Positions 20,167 to 28,955 of a DNA stretch of 45,479 bases are shown here, piece after piece. Origin of the DNA: a virus; the IMG/VR virus record IMGVR_UViG_3300023440_000622, positions 1-45,479 of that record; one strand, given 5' to 3'. The notes below the pieces were generated by a model. It was not told the origin of the DNA. It saw nothing but the letters and a program-made list of their open reading frames with translations, and did not search any database. The translations under genes were made by a program, and so were the position numbers. Position 1 is the first letter of the stretch. The number at the start of each line of letters is the position of its first letter.

Positions 20167-22065
20167 GTGTTCGATTATGAAGGCGCTGATGCCATCGAAC
20201 GCGCCTGGCGCGAGGGACTGACACCCGACCCTTTGCTCACCGTCTCCGAGTGGGCCGACCGCTACCGGATGCTCTCGTCCAAGTCAGCCTCCGAGCCGGG
20301 GCGCTGGTCCACCCGGCGCACGCCGTATCTCAAGGAGATCATGGACTGCCTCTCGCCGTCCTCGCCTGCCGAGCGGGTGGTGTTCATGAAGGGCGCGCAG
20401 GTGGGCGGTACCGAGTGCGGCAACAACTGGATCGGCTACTGCATCCATCTGGCCCCGGGGCCGATGATGGCCGTCTCGCCCACCGTGGAGATGGCCAAGC
20501 GCAACTCAAAGCAGCGCATCGATCCGCTGATCGAGGAGTCGCCGGCTCTCTCCGAACGCATCGCGCCGTCCCGATCCCGTGACGCCGGCAACACGGTGCT
20601 GGCCAAGGAGTTCCGTGGCGGCGTGCTGGTGATGACCGGCGCCAACAGCGCGGTGGGGCTGCGCTCGATGCCGGTGCGCTACCTCTTTCTCGACGAGGTG
20701 GACGGCTATCCCGCGGACGTCGAGGGCGAAGGCGACGCCATCCGCCTGGCAGAGGCGCGCACGCGCACCTTCGCACGGCGCAAGATCTTCATCGTCTCCA
20801 CCCCCACGGTGGCGGGGGCGAGCCCCATCGAGCGGGAGTTCGAGGCCTCCGACCAACGCCGCTACTTCGTGCCCTGTCCGCACTGCGGCCACAGGCAATG
20901 GCTGCGCTTCGAGCAGCTGCGCTGGCGATGGGGCGAGCCGCAGACGGTTCGCTACGTCTGCGAGGCCTGCGAGGAGGCCATCGCCGAGTCGCACAAGACC
21001 TGGATGCTCGAGCACGGCGAGTGGCGGGCAACCAAGCCTGAGAACGCGGGCAAGACCGTGGGCTTTCACCTGTCCTCGCTCTACAGCCCCCTGGGCTGGC
21101 GCTCCTGGGCCGACATCGCCGCGGCCTGGGAGGCGGCGCAGGGCTCGGCCACCCGGCTCAAGGCGTTCAAGAACACGGAACTGGGCGAGGTCTGGGTGGA
21201 GGAAGGCGAGGCGCCCGACTGGGAGCGCCTGCTGGAGCGGCGCGAGGCCTATCCGCTGGGCACCGTTCCCGCCGGCGGCCTGCTGCTGGTGGGCGGCGCC
21301 GACGTGCAGAAGGATCGCATCGAGGCCTCGGTCTGGGCCTTCGGCCGCGGCAAGGAGTCCTGGCTCGTCGAGCACCGGGTGCTCATGGGCGACACCGCCC
21401 GCGACGCGGTCTGGAAGCGACTGGCCGAGATGCTCGCCGAGACCTGGACCCACGAGAGCGGCGCCCGCCTGCCGCTGACCCGGTTCGCCATCGACACCGG
21501 CTTCGCCACCCAGGAGACCTACGCCTTCGTGCGCCGCATGAAGGACGCCCGCCTCATGGCGGTCAAGGGCGTGGCCCGCGGCGCGGCGCTGGTCGGCACC
21601 CCGACGGCGGTGGACGTCACCCTGGGCGGCCGCAAGCTGCGCCGGGGCGTCAAAGTGTTCGCGGTCGCGGGCGGTATCGCCAAGCTCGAGTTCTACAACA
21701 ACCTGCGCAAGAGCGTGGAGGTGCTCGACGACGGCGAGATCCGCTATCCCGAAGGGTACGTCCATCTGCCCAAGGTGGACGCCGAGTTCGTCAAGCAGCT
21801 CTGCGCCGAGCAGTTGATCACCCGGCGCAACCGCAACGGCTACCCGGTGCGTGAGTGGCAGAAGATCCGCGAGCGCAACGAGGCGCTCGACTGCTACGTC
21901 TACGCCCGCGCCGCGGCGTCCGCCGCCGGACTCGACCGTTTCGAGGAGCGCCACTGGCGCGAGCTGGAACGCCAGTTGACGCCGGAACCTTCTCCCGATC
22001 CTGAATTGAAAAAGAGGCGCCGGCAGCGCGGGCGAACCGTCATCAAGAGTTCCTGGATGAGTTGA
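20167..22065 (+). CDS. Terminase large subunit, lambda gpA family
   Basis: A 632-aa packaging motor. It begins GADAIERAWREGLTPDPLLTVSEWADRYRML, the family's N-terminal signature. The ATPase has a Walker A-like KGAQVGGTE (~75-83) and Walker B LFLDEVD (~172-178). A zinc-type CPHCG / CEAC pair follows (~237-265). The nuclease part starts at GGADVQKDRIEASVWAFG and includes FAIDTGFAT. No in-frame ATG precedes the domain; GTG 20167 is the best start, 9 nt after the small subunit stop. It translocates DNA into the prohead and cuts concatemers. Confidence 0.95.
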   Translation: MFDYEGADAIERAWREGLTPDPLLTVSEWADRYRMLSSKSASEPGRWSTRRTPYLKEIMDCLSPSSPAERVVFMKGAQVGGTECGNNWIGYCIHLAPGPMMAVSPTVEMAKRNSKQRIDPLIEESPALSERIAPSRSRDAGNTVLAKEFRGGVLVMTGANSAVGLRSMPVRYLFLDEVDGYPADVEGEGDAIRLAEARTRTFARRKIFIVSTPTVAGASPIEREFEASDQRRYFVPCPHCGHRQWLRFEQLRWRWGEPQTVRYVCEACEEAIAESHKTWMLEHGEWRATKPENAGKTVGFHLSSLYSPLGWRSWADIAAAWEAAQGSATRLKAFKNTELGEVWVEEGEAPDWERLLERREAYPLGTVPAGGLLLVGGADVQKDRIEASVWAFGRGKESWLVEHRVLMGDTARDAVWKRLAEMLAETWTHESGARLPLTRFAIDTGFATQETYAFVRRMKDARLMAVKGVARGAALVGTPTAVDVTLGGRKLRRGVKVFAVAGGIAKLEFYNNLRKSVEVLDDGEIRYPEGYVHLPKVDAEFVKQLCAEQLITRRNRNGYPVREWQKIRERNEALDCYVYARAAASAAGLDRFEERHWRELERQLTPEPSPDPELKKRRRQRGRTVIKSSWMS

Positions 22066-22067
22066 GC

Positions 22068-22517
22068 ATGAGTGTCATCGAAGGCATCTACCACAACCCG
22101 GACACCGGCACGGACGAGCGGCGCTCGCTCGCCTGCGACGCGAACGGCCGCTTGCTGATCGCATCGAGCCGCGCGGTGTCCTTTCCCGTGGGCAGTGTGG
22201 CGAACAACACGCAGACGCTCACTGCGCCGCTGGATCTGGGAGACGGGCATCCGTACACGATCCTCATCGCACGCAAGAACGGGGTGGCCTCGCCGAAAGA
22301 GGCTCTCCAGATCCAGACCTCCATCGACGGCAGCCTGTGGCTGCCGGCCCCGGGCCTGCTGTTCGCGATGGAGGCGCGTTTCGTCTCCACCGCGGGCGTG
22401 GCCAGCTTCAATGTGCGGGGGCGTCCCGTAGGACGTTACGTGCGCATCCTGTATCAGAACGGGGACGTGGCACAGACCGACCTGGTGCTGGAACTGGCCG
22501 TGCTGGCGGGCGCCTGA
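22068..22517 (+). CDS. Hypothetical structural protein in the head operon
   Basis: A 149-aa beta-rich protein (GRLLIASSRAVSFPVGSV, YTILIARKNGVASP, ALQIQTSIDGSLW, GRYVRILYQNGDV) lying between terminase and gpW genes. The pattern resembles a small jelly-roll or carbohydrate-like domain, so it may decorate the capsid or be an accessory virion protein. Start ATG 22068 is 2 nt after the terminase stop; TTG 22062 is possible. Not recognised. Confidence 0.65.
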   Translation: MSVIEGIYHNPDTGTDERRSLACDANGRLLIASSRAVSFPVGSVANNTQTLTAPLDLGDGHPYTILIARKNGVASPKEALQIQTSIDGSLWLPAPGLLFAMEARFVSTAGVASFNVRGRPVGRYVRILYQNGDVAQTDLVLELAVLAGA

Positions 22518-22518
22518 G

Positions 22519-22725
22519 ATGGCCTGGACCCAGGCCGATCGCGAGGCCCTGGAGCGCGCCCTGGCCCGGGGCGAACGGCGCGTAACCTTCGGCGACAAGA
22601 CGGTGGAGTACCGATCGGTGGAGGAGCTGCGCGCGGCGCTGCGCGAGATCGACGCCCAGTTGGCCCGAGATCAGAGGCGGACCCCGGTACGCCAGATCCG
22701 CGTCACCACGGACAAGGGCTTCTGA
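22519..22725 (+). CDS. Head-tail joining protein, gpW family
   Basis: A 68-aa protein matching gpW in length and layout: helix DREALERALARGE, beta hairpin RRVTFGDKTVEYRSVE, helix ELRAALREIDAQLARDQRR, basic tail. Lambda gpW plugs the portal after DNA packaging. As in lambda, it lies directly between gpA and portal genes, 1 nt from each neighbour. Confidence 0.88.
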   Translation: MAWTQADREALERALARGERRVTFGDKTVEYRSVEELRAALREIDAQLARDQRRTPVRQIRVTTDKGF

Positions 22726-22726
22726 G

Positions 22727-24193
22727 ATGGGCTGGTTTCAGCGCATCCGCAGCCGGCTCAAGAGCCCGCCCGTGCACGAGGCGGCGGGCCGCGGGCGACG
22801 CAGTGTCGTCTGGACGCCCGGCAATCCCGGCGCGGTGGCCGCCATGCTCGCCACCCACAGCGAGCTGCGCGCCAAGTCCCGCGACCTGGTGCGCCGCAAC
22901 GCCTGGGCCTCGGCCGCCGTCGAGGCCTTCGTGGCCAACGCCGTCGGCACCGGCATCAAGCCGCAGAGCCTCAATGATGACGCCGAACTGCGCAAGGCGA
23001 TCCAGTCCTTGTGGTGGACGTGGGTTGAGGAGGCGGACAGCGCGGGGCTCACCGACTTCTACGGCCTGCAGGCGCTCGCCTGCCGGGCCATGCTGGAAGG
23101 CGGCGAATGCCTCGTGCGGCTGCGCCCGCGCCGTCCCGAGGACGGCCTGTCGGTGCCGCTCCAGCTGCAACTGCTGGAACCCGAGCATCTGCCGCTGACG
23201 TTGAACACGGAGGCGCCCAACGGCAACCGGATCCGCGCCGGCATCGAGTTCGACCGGCTGGGCCGGCGCGTCGCCTACCACCTCCATCGCGTCCACCCGG
23301 AGGACGGCGCGCTGAGCCCCGCTGGCAGCGCCGACATGGAAACCGTGCGGGTGCCGGCCGCCGAGATCATCCATCTGTTCCGACCCCTGCGGCCGGGACA
23401 GATCCGGGGCGAGCCCTGGCTCTCGAGGGCACTGGTCAAGCTCAACGAGCTCGACCAGTACGACGACGCCGAACTGGTGCGCAAGAAGACCGCCGCCATG
23501 TTCGCCGGTTTCATCACTCGCCAGAGCCCGGAGGACAACCTCATGGGCGAGGGCGAGGCGGATGCATCCGGCGTGGCGCTGGCCGGACTCGAGCCCGGGA
23601 CACTGCAAATCCTGGAGCCTGGCGAGGACGTCAAGTTCTCCGATCCGGCCGACGTGGGCGGTTCCTACTCGGAGTTCCTGCGCACCCAGTTCCGTGCGGT
23701 GGCCGCCGCCATCGGTGTCACCTACGAGCAGCTGACCGGGGATCTCACTGGTGTCAACTACTCCAGCATCCGCGCGGGACTGCTGGAGTTCCGGCGCCGC
23801 TGCGAGGCGATCCAGCACGGCGTGATCGTGCAGCAGTTCTGCCGCCCGGTCTGGCGCGCCTGGATGGAACAGGCGGCGCTCTCCGGGGCGTTGCCGTTGC
23901 CCGACTTCACCCGTCGGCAGCGGGAGTATCTCGCCTGCAAATGGATCCCGCAGGGCTGGCAGTGGGTCGACCCCGAGAAGGAGTTCAAGGCACTGCTTAC
24001 CGCCATCCGGGCCGGGCTCATGAGCCGTTCCGAGGCGATTTCCGCCTTCGGCTATGACGCCGAGGACGTGGATCGCGAGATCGCCGCGGACAACCAGCGC
24101 GCCGACGAGCTGGGACTGGTGTTCGACTCCGATCCCCGGCGGACCCAGGGCGCCGCTGCCCGCAATCCCTCGCAAGGACCCAACAACCCGTGA
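22727..24193 (+). CDS. Portal protein, lambda gpB family
   Basis: A 488-aa portal. Family segments: AKSRDLVRRNAWASAAVEAFVANAVGTG, AGLTDFYGLQALACRAMLEGGECLVR, EIIHLFRPLRPGQIRGEPWLSRAL, and the C-terminal GVTYEQLTGDLTGVNYSSIRAG with W-x-DPEKE. It forms the dodecameric ring through which DNA enters. It follows gpW directly and overlaps the protease start by 4 nt (ATGA/GTGA type). Confidence 0.95.
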   Translation: MGWFQRIRSRLKSPPVHEAAGRGRRSVVWTPGNPGAVAAMLATHSELRAKSRDLVRRNAWASAAVEAFVANAVGTGIKPQSLNDDAELRKAIQSLWWTWVEEADSAGLTDFYGLQALACRAMLEGGECLVRLRPRRPEDGLSVPLQLQLLEPEHLPLTLNTEAPNGNRIRAGIEFDRLGRRVAYHLHRVHPEDGALSPAGSADMETVRVPAAEIIHLFRPLRPGQIRGEPWLSRALVKLNELDQYDDAELVRKKTAAMFAGFITRQSPEDNLMGEGEADASGVALAGLEPGTLQILEPGEDVKFSDPADVGGSYSEFLRTQFRAVAAAIGVTYEQLTGDLTGVNYSSIRAGLLEFRRRCEAIQHGVIVQQFCRPVWRAWMEQAALSGALPLPDFTRRQREYLACKWIPQGWQWVDPEKEFKALLTAIRAGLMSRSEAISAFGYDAEDVDREIAADNQRADELGLVFDSDPRRTQGAAARNPSQGPNNP

Positions 24194-25398
24194 ACCCGTT
24201 GCCTCACATTGCCGCGCGGCTGTTCAACACGCCGCTGCTGATTCATCGCGCCAAGCTGGACGCAATCCTCGCCGTGCTGGGCCCGCGCGTCGGCTGGCCG
24301 GAAACCGAGAGCGCCGCGTCCGTACCAGCACCGCGAATGCCGTCCGTCTCCCGACAGAGCGACATCGCCGTGATCCCGATCCACGGGACCCTAGTGCGCC
24401 GCGCGCTGGGTCTGGAAGCGGCCTCGGGGCTTACCAGCTACCAGGAGATCGGGGATCAAATCGGCCGGGCGGTGGCGGACCCGGCGGTGTTCGGCATTGT
24501 GCTGGACATCGACAGCCCGGGCGGCGAGGCCGGCGGCGTGTTCGAACTGGCCGAGCGCATCCGCGCCGCCACGCATGACAAGCCCGTCTGGGCCGTGGCC
24601 AACGATCAGGCTTTCTCCGCCGCCTACGCGCTGGCGGCAGCAAGCGACGAGGTGTTCGTCACTCGCACTGGCGGGGTCGGCTCCATCGGCGTCATCGCCA
24701 TGCACGCCGACCAGTCGCGAAAGGACGAACAGGACGGCTACCGCTTCACCGCCATCTACGCAGGAAGCCACAAGAACGACTTCAACCCCCACGCGCCGCT
24801 CTCGGATGATGCCCGCGCCGCGCTGCAGGCCGAGGTGGATCGCCTCTACGGCATCTTCACCGAGTCGGTGGCCCAGCACCGGGGGCTCACTGTCGAAGCG
24901 GTGCGTGAAACCGAAGCGCGGCTCTACTTCGGCGGTGACGCGGTGGCCGCGGGGCTCGCCGACCGGATCGGCACCCTGCGTGACGCCGTCGCGGCCATGC
25001 GCGCGGAACTCGATCCCCCGATTCACACGAACTTACCCCAACCCCAGGAGGCACCGACCATGGAGCACCATGACCCTGATCCCGCTGCTTGCGAGCCTGT
25101 GGCAGCGGATTCGACTGAACCGGAAGAAACGCGGATCGCCGCGGCAGTAGAGGCCGCTCGCAATGAGGCCCGGGCCATTGCTGATCTCTGCCTGCTCGCC
25201 GGCTGCCCGGAAAAGACGGCGGGCTTTCTCGCGCAGGGCATGAGCCAAGAGGCGGTGCGCGAGGCCCTGCTCGAGTACCGCGCCAAAGCGCCCGAGATCG
25301 CCAGCCACATCGACCCGCAGCGGCTGAGCCCTGCCGCGAGTCTCGAAGACAACCCCGTCGTAGTCGCCGCCCGCAAGCTCGCGGCCAAGGAGGTGTGA
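24190..25398 (+). CDS. S49 capsid maturation protease with C-terminal scaffold (gpC/Nu3-like)
   Basis: A 402-aa SppA-fold serine protease. Ser143 in AFSAAYALA is the likely nucleophile. Lys195 in GSHKNDFNP lies 52 residues later, the same spacing as the Ser/Lys dyad of Bacillus SppA. The VLDIDSPGG and GGVGSIGV segments are typical. After residue ~285 the protein becomes a helical, acidic scaffold-like domain that can also be made alone from an internal start at 25060. It starts at GTG 24190, overlapping the portal stop. It processes proheads during capsid assembly. Confidence 0.93.
   Translation: MNPLPHIAARLFNTPLLIHRAKLDAILAVLGPRVGWPETESAASVPAPRMPSVSRQSDIAVIPIHGTLVRRALGLEAASGLTSYQEIGDQIGRAVADPAVFGIVLDIDSPGGEAGGVFELAERIRAATHDKPVWAVANDQAFSAAYALAAASDEVFVTRTGGVGSIGVIAMHADQSRKDEQDGYRFTAIYAGSHKNDFNPHAPLSDDARAALQAEVDRLYGIFTESVAQHRGLTVEAVRETEARLYFGGDAVAAGLADRIGTLRDAVAAMRAELDPPIHTNLPQPQEAPTMEHHDPDPAACEPVAADSTEPEETRIAAAVEAARNEARAIADLCLLAGCPEKTAGFLAQGMSQEAVREALLEYRAKAPEIASHIDPQRLSPAASLEDNPVVVAARKLAAKEV
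25046..25062 (+). promoter_or_regulatory. Internal ribosome site and start codon for a scaffold protein
   Basis: A perfect AGGAGG (25046-25051) is followed after 8 nt by ATG 25060, in frame with the protease gene (Met291). This mirrors lambda Nu3, translated from an internal start inside gene C. Confidence 0.75.
25060..25398 (+). CDS. Internally initiated scaffold protein (Nu3-like)
   Basis: The last 112 codons of the protease gene, read from ATG 25060 behind a strong ribosome site. The product is acidic at its start (EHHDPDPAACEPVAADSTEPEE), then helical (RIAAAVEAARNEARAIADLC, MSQEAVREALLEYRAK). Lambda Nu3 is a separate 3'-nested product that scaffolds prohead assembly and is removed by the protease; the same role is inferred here from position and start signal. 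Confidence 0.65.
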   Translation: MEHHDPDPAACEPVAADSTEPEETRIAAAVEAARNEARAIADLCLLAGCPEKTAGFLAQGMSQEAVREALLEYRAKAPEIASHIDPQRLSPAASLEDNPVVVAARKLAAKEV

Positions 25399-25399
25399 G

Positions 25400-25777
25400 A
25401 TGCCCGTGATCACCGAAGGCATGAACCTCGGGGACCTGCTCAAGTACGAGGCCCCCAATCTCTATTCCCGCGACCAGGCCACCGTGCTGGCGGGCCAGAA
25501 TCTCGCCCTGGGCGCGGTGGTAGGCATCGTCGCCGCCACCGGCAAGGTGAAGGCGCTGGATCCGGCGGCCACCGACGGCAGCCAGCTTGCTGCCGGCGTG
25601 TTGCTGGAGCCGGTGGACGCCACTGCTGGCGACCGTGACGACGGCATCCTGCTCGCCCGCCACGCCATTGTCGCCGATCACGCCCTGGTCTGGCCGGCCG
25701 GGATCACCAACGCCGAGAAGGCCACCGCCATCGCGGAGCTGAAGGCCATCGGCATCCTCGTTCGCAAAGGAGTCTGA
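25400..25777 (+). CDS. Head decoration protein, lambda gpD family
   Basis: A 125-aa protein with the gpD layout: N-terminal GDLLKYEAPNLYSRDQATVLAGQNLALGAVVG, central DGSQLAAGVLLEPVDATAGD, and C-terminal A-I-D-LVWPAGIT with LKAIGILVRKGV. It trimerises on the expanded capsid to stabilise it. Directly follows the protease gene and precedes the capsid gene, as in lambda. Confidence 0.92.
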   Translation: MPVITEGMNLGDLLKYEAPNLYSRDQATVLAGQNLALGAVVGIVAATGKVKALDPAATDGSQLAAGVLLEPVDATAGDRDDGILLARHAIVADHALVWPAGITNAEKATAIAELKAIGILVRKGV

Positions 25778-25779
25778 CC

Positions 25780-26787
25780 ATGGCCATGAACAATCCGTTT
25801 GAGTCGCCGGCCTTCTCGATGACGGCGCTGACCGCTGCCATCAACCTGCTGCCCAACAACTACGGCCGGTTGGAGCAGATGGGCCTGATGCCCGAGAAGC
25901 CGGTGCGCTTCCGTTCCATCGCGGTGGAAGAGAAGAACGGCGTGCTGACCCTGCTACCGACGTTGCCGGTGGGCGCTCCGGGCACCGTGGGTAAGCGCGG
26001 CAAGCGGGCCCTTCGCACCTTCACCATCCCGCACATCCCCCACGACGACGTGGTGCTGCCCGAGGAGGTCCAGGGCGTGCGCGCCTTTGGCTCCGAGTCC
26101 GAGGTGCAGACCATCGCCCAGGTGATGGCCGAGCATTTGCAGACCATGCGCAACAAGCACGCCATCACCTTGGAGCATCTGCGCATGGGGGCGCTCAAGG
26201 GCGTGATCCTGGACGCCGACGGCTCCACGCTCTACGACCTCTACCAGGAGTTCGGCATCACCCCGAAGGTGGTCAACTTCAACCTAGGCAACGCCAACAC
26301 CGACGTCAAGAAGAAGTGCCTCGCCATCAAGCGCCATCTCGAGGACAACCTCAAGGGCGAGCGCATGACCGGTATCCATTGCCTGGTCTCCGAGGAGTTC
26401 TTCGACGCGCTCACTTCGCATCCCAAGGTGGAGAAGGCCTACGAGCGCTGGCAGGACGGCGCGGCATTGCGCTCCGACATGCGCGCGGGCTTCACCTTCG
26501 CCGGCATCACCTTCGAGGAGTACCGCGGCCAGGCGGTGGACGCCGACGGCAATACCCGCCGCTTCATCGCCGCTGGTGAAGGACACTGTTTCCCGCTCGG
26601 CACGGTGGACACCTTCGCCACCTATTTCGCGCCGGCGGACTTCAACGAGACCGCCAACACCCTCGGCCGACCCCTGTATGCCAAGCAGGAGCCGCGCAAG
26701 TTCGACCGGGGCACCGACCTGCACACCCAGAGCAATCCGCTGCCCATGTGCCACCGCCCTGGAGTATTGGTCAAAGTGGTGGCGTAA
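25780..26787 (+). CDS. Major capsid protein, lambda gpE family
   Basis: A 335-aa HK97-fold capsid subunit of the gpE family: N-terminal NPFESPAFSMTALTAAINLLPN, the GKRGKRALRTFTIPHIPHDD segment, GALKGVILDADGSTLYDLYQEFG, and C-terminal ETANTLGRPLYAKQEPRKFDRG with NPLPMCHRPGVLV. ATG 25780 has AAGGAG upstream. The most highly expressed late gene is expected here. Confidence 0.95.
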   Translation: MAMNNPFESPAFSMTALTAAINLLPNNYGRLEQMGLMPEKPVRFRSIAVEEKNGVLTLLPTLPVGAPGTVGKRGKRALRTFTIPHIPHDDVVLPEEVQGVRAFGSESEVQTIAQVMAEHLQTMRNKHAITLEHLRMGALKGVILDADGSTLYDLYQEFGITPKVVNFNLGNANTDVKKKCLAIKRHLEDNLKGERMTGIHCLVSEEFFDALTSHPKVEKAYERWQDGAALRSDMRAGFTFAGITFEEYRGQAVDADGNTRRFIAAGEGHCFPLGTVDTFATYFAPADFNETANTLGRPLYAKQEPRKFDRGTDLHTQSNPLPMCHRPGVLVKVVA

Positions 26788-26797
26788 GTAGCTGACC

Positions 26798-27079
26798 GTG
26801 GATCTCGAGTCACTGTATGACGCGGCGGCTGCCGCCGGCCTGCTCACCGAGGTGATCGTCGGCGGCGTGACCGTCATGGCTGAGTTCCGGGCACCGGACG
26901 AGCCCGTGCTCGACGGGCTCGCGCTCTCCACCGAGTACGCCATCCGATACCCGGCATCGCGCCTGCCGGATCTCGCCGCCGGCGACACGGTGCAGATCGC
27001 TGGCCGCGCCTACCAGGTGCGCGAGGTCCACGCCCTCGGCGACGGCACCGAACGCCGGGCCACGCTGACCCGTCTCTGA
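26798..27079 (+). CDS. Head-tail joining protein (gpFII-like)
   Basis: A 93-aa protein starting at GTG 26798. A helical start (LESLYDAAAAAGLLTEV) is followed by a beta-rich body with AIRYPASRLPDLAAGDTVQIAGRAY-type strands, similar to FII/gp6-type stopper proteins. Position after the capsid gene and before the tail terminator supports the call. Confidence 0.75.
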   Translation: MDLESLYDAAAAAGLLTEVIVGGVTVMAEFRAPDEPVLDGLALSTEYAIRYPASRLPDLAAGDTVQIAGRAYQVREVHALGDGTERRATLTRL

Positions 27080-27086
27080 ACCCGCC

Positions 27087-27530
27087 ATGCCCAATTCCAT
27101 CCGCGAGCAGATCCTGCAAGCGGCGGTGAGCCGTATTGCCGCGAATCTCGCGCCCCTGGGCGCCGAGGTGCACCGCTCGCCCACCGTGGCGCTGACCCGC
27201 GAGCAGGCGCCCGCGGTGGTCGTCTTCCCCGAGAGCGACGAGGTAATCGACCGGCCCAACGACCGGGTCGAGCGGGAGCTGGTGATCCGGGTGGTGGCGC
27301 TGGCCCGCGCGGTACCGCCGGCGGCGCCGGAGACCGAGGCCGACGCGCTGCTGGTCGCGGCCCACGCGGCGCTTATGGAAGACCCGGGCCTGAACGGGCT
27401 CGCACTGGCTGTGCTCGAGCTCGACTGCGAATGGGAGGTGGAGGACGCAGATAGCGTTGTGGCCGCCATCCCCGCCCGCTACGCGATCCGCTACCGCACC
27501 CGTGCCCATGACCTCACCCAGAGAGGATAA
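27087..27530 (+). CDS. Tail terminator / minor tail protein (gpU-like)
   Basis: A 147-aa protein: N-terminal helix SIREQILQAAVSRIAANLAP, strands (VHRSPTVAL, AVVVFPESDEV), ELVIRVVALARA and a C-terminal helix-strand part ending AIRYRTRAHD. Length and order fit gpU-type proteins that cap the tail tube and join it to the head. It precedes the tail tube gene. Confidence 0.75.
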   Translation: MPNSIREQILQAAVSRIAANLAPLGAEVHRSPTVALTREQAPAVVVFPESDEVIDRPNDRVERELVIRVVALARAVPPAAPETEADALLVAAHAALMEDPGLNGLALAVLELDCEWEVEDADSVVAAIPARYAIRYRTRAHDLTQRG

Positions 27531-27535
27531 GACCC

Positions 27536-27700
27536 ATGAAGATCGAACTGTTGAAACCCCACACCCATGCGGGCAAGCGCCATTCGCGCGGGGAGCGCCT
27601 CGACCTCGACGAGACCTCGGCCAAGTGGCTGATCGACCTCAAGGTCGCCAAGGCGGCATCCCCCGAGTCCATCAAGCAACCTTCGCGTAAAGGAGACTGA
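27536..27700 (+). CDS. Small late protein between tail terminator and tail tube
   Basis: A 54-aa ORF from ATG 27536 with GAGAGGATAAGACCC upstream. It encodes KIELLKPHTHAGKRHSRGE, then RLDLDETSAKWLIDLK and a basic end. Short phage proteins with the pattern K-LLKPHTHAG-x-G--LDLDE--A-WL are common before tail tube genes (DUF7210-like, by recall). It ends AAAGGAGACTGA, supplying the ribosome site for the next gene. Confidence 0.75.
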   Translation: MKIELLKPHTHAGKRHSRGERLDLDETSAKWLIDLKVAKAASPESIKQPSRKGD

Positions 27701-27702
27701 CC

Positions 27703-28455
27703 ATGGCCTATTTTTCCGGACAGGGGCGCGTCTACATCGGTGCCCGCGACGCCGCCGGCAACCCGCAGGGGCTGAGCTACGTAGGCAACGTGCCCGAACT
27801 GAAGGTGTCGCTGTCGGTGGAGACCTTGGAGCACCAGGAGTCCACCAGCGGCCAGCGGCTCACCGACCTGCAGCTGATCAAGACCAAGAAGGGGGAGTTC
27901 TCCTGCACCCTGGAGGAGCTGGTGCCGGTCAATCTGGAGCTGGCCCTCTACGGCACCACCACCCAGGTGGCCGTAGGCACCGTCACCGGCGAGGCGCTGC
28001 CCAACCCGGTCACCCCGGGCAGTCTCTATCTGCTGGCGCAGCAGAACGTCTCCTCGGTGGTGGTGCGGGACTCGTCTGCCACGCCCCAGACGCTGCCGCC
28101 CACCCAGTACACAGTGAACAGCAAGCACGGCTCCATCGTGATCAACGATGCCACCACCGGCGGTCCCTACACCGAGCCCTTCACGGTGGATTACGCCTAC
28201 GGCACCGCTCAGAGCACCGCCATGTTCACCCAGCCGCTGCCCGAACGGTGGGTACGCTTCGAAGGGCTCAACACCGCCGACGGCAACCGCGAGGTGGTGA
28301 TCGACCTCTACCGGGTCGCCATCAACCCGGCGAACGAACTCTCGGTAATTACCGACGAGCTGCTCAAATTCGAGCTGTCCGGACAGGTGCTCGCCGATAC
28401 CCTGAAGCCCGCCGCCGGCGATCTCGGCCAGTTCGGCCGCATCGTGCTCATGTGA
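27703..28455 (+). CDS. Major tail tube protein
   Basis: A 250-aa beta-rich protein. N-terminal YFSGQGRVYIGARDAAGN and GNVPELKVSLSVETLEHQES are typical of tail tube proteins in GTA-like and lambda-like siphophages, where E-ES-G-R marks the tube loop. The C-terminus has a RFEGLNTADGNREVVIDLYR segment. It precedes the G/GT chaperone genes, the canonical order. Confidence 0.85.
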   Translation: MAYFSGQGRVYIGARDAAGNPQGLSYVGNVPELKVSLSVETLEHQESTSGQRLTDLQLIKTKKGEFSCTLEELVPVNLELALYGTTTQVAVGTVTGEALPNPVTPGSLYLLAQQNVSSVVVRDSSATPQTLPPTQYTVNSKHGSIVINDATTGGPYTEPFTVDYAYGTAQSTAMFTQPLPERWVRFEGLNTADGNREVVIDLYRVAINPANELSVITDELLKFELSGQVLADTLKPAAGDLGQFGRIVLM

Positions 28456-28463
28456 GGGGTCTC

Positions 28464-28955
28464 ATGACAAATTCGTCGGGAACGAATTTGGACAGCCGTC
28501 AGGCTGGCCCCGAAGGGCCGGACTCCATGGACGGAGTCCGCAACGAGTTGAACATCCTCGCGCCGGAGCCGGTTATGGTGGAGATCGCGGGCGCCCGAAC
28601 CGAAATCACCCCGCTGCGCGTAGGCGAGTTCCCGGCCATGCTCCGGGCCATCCGGCCCTTCGCCGAGCAGCTGGCGGGCGAGCCGGACTGGCTCGCGCTG
28701 CTGGCCGAGCACGGCGAGGCGCTGCTCGACGCCCTGGCCCTGGCCTGCCGCCGCCCGCGCGAGTGGGTGGACGGCCTCGACCTGGACGACGCCTTGCAAC
28801 TGGCCGCGGCGGTCTTCGAGGTGAACGCCGATTTTTTCGTGGCCCGGGTGGCGCCCAACGTCACTCGGCTGTCGGAGAAGATCGGCCAACGGCTGGATGG
28901 ATCGAGTGCCTCCACCGGCTCGTCCGCGCCGGCCACCGCTACCCTGACGTCCTGA
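28464..28955 (+). CDS. Tail assembly chaperone, G product
   Basis: A 163-aa protein. After a variable, low-complexity start, EIAGARTEITPLRVGEFPAMLRAIRPFAEQL and LALACRRPREWVDGLDLDDALQLAAAVFEVNADFF match the G-type chaperone fold. The end is Ser/Ala/Thr-rich (SSASTGSSAPATATLTS), as often seen for G proteins that stop where GT would shift frame. It binds the tape measure protein to control tail length. A TTTTTTC slippery site at 28832 lies inside. Confidence 0.82.
   Translation: MTNSSGTNLDSRQAGPEGPDSMDGVRNELNILAPEPVMVEIAGARTEITPLRVGEFPAMLRAIRPFAEQLAGEPDWLALLAEHGEALLDALALACRRPREWVDGLDLDDALQLAAAVFEVNADFFVARVAPNVTRLSEKIGQRLDGSSASTGSSAPATATLTS
28832..28838 (+). other. Candidate -1 ribosomal frameshift site TTTTTTC
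   Basis: T TTT TTC is in phase with the G frame (codons 28833-28835 TTT and 28836-28838 TTC). Tandem slippage by -1 joins the G frame to the open T frame. It is the only canonical heptamer I found in the overlap of the two frames. Confidence 0.6.

Noticed and set aside
20506-21954. Long reverse-strand open frame opposite the terminase gene, and similar frames opposite the primase, tape measure and tail genes
   Set aside because: GC-rich coding DNA leaves the opposite strand open. These frames lack ribosome sites and their proteins are low-complexity; the forward genes have clear families.
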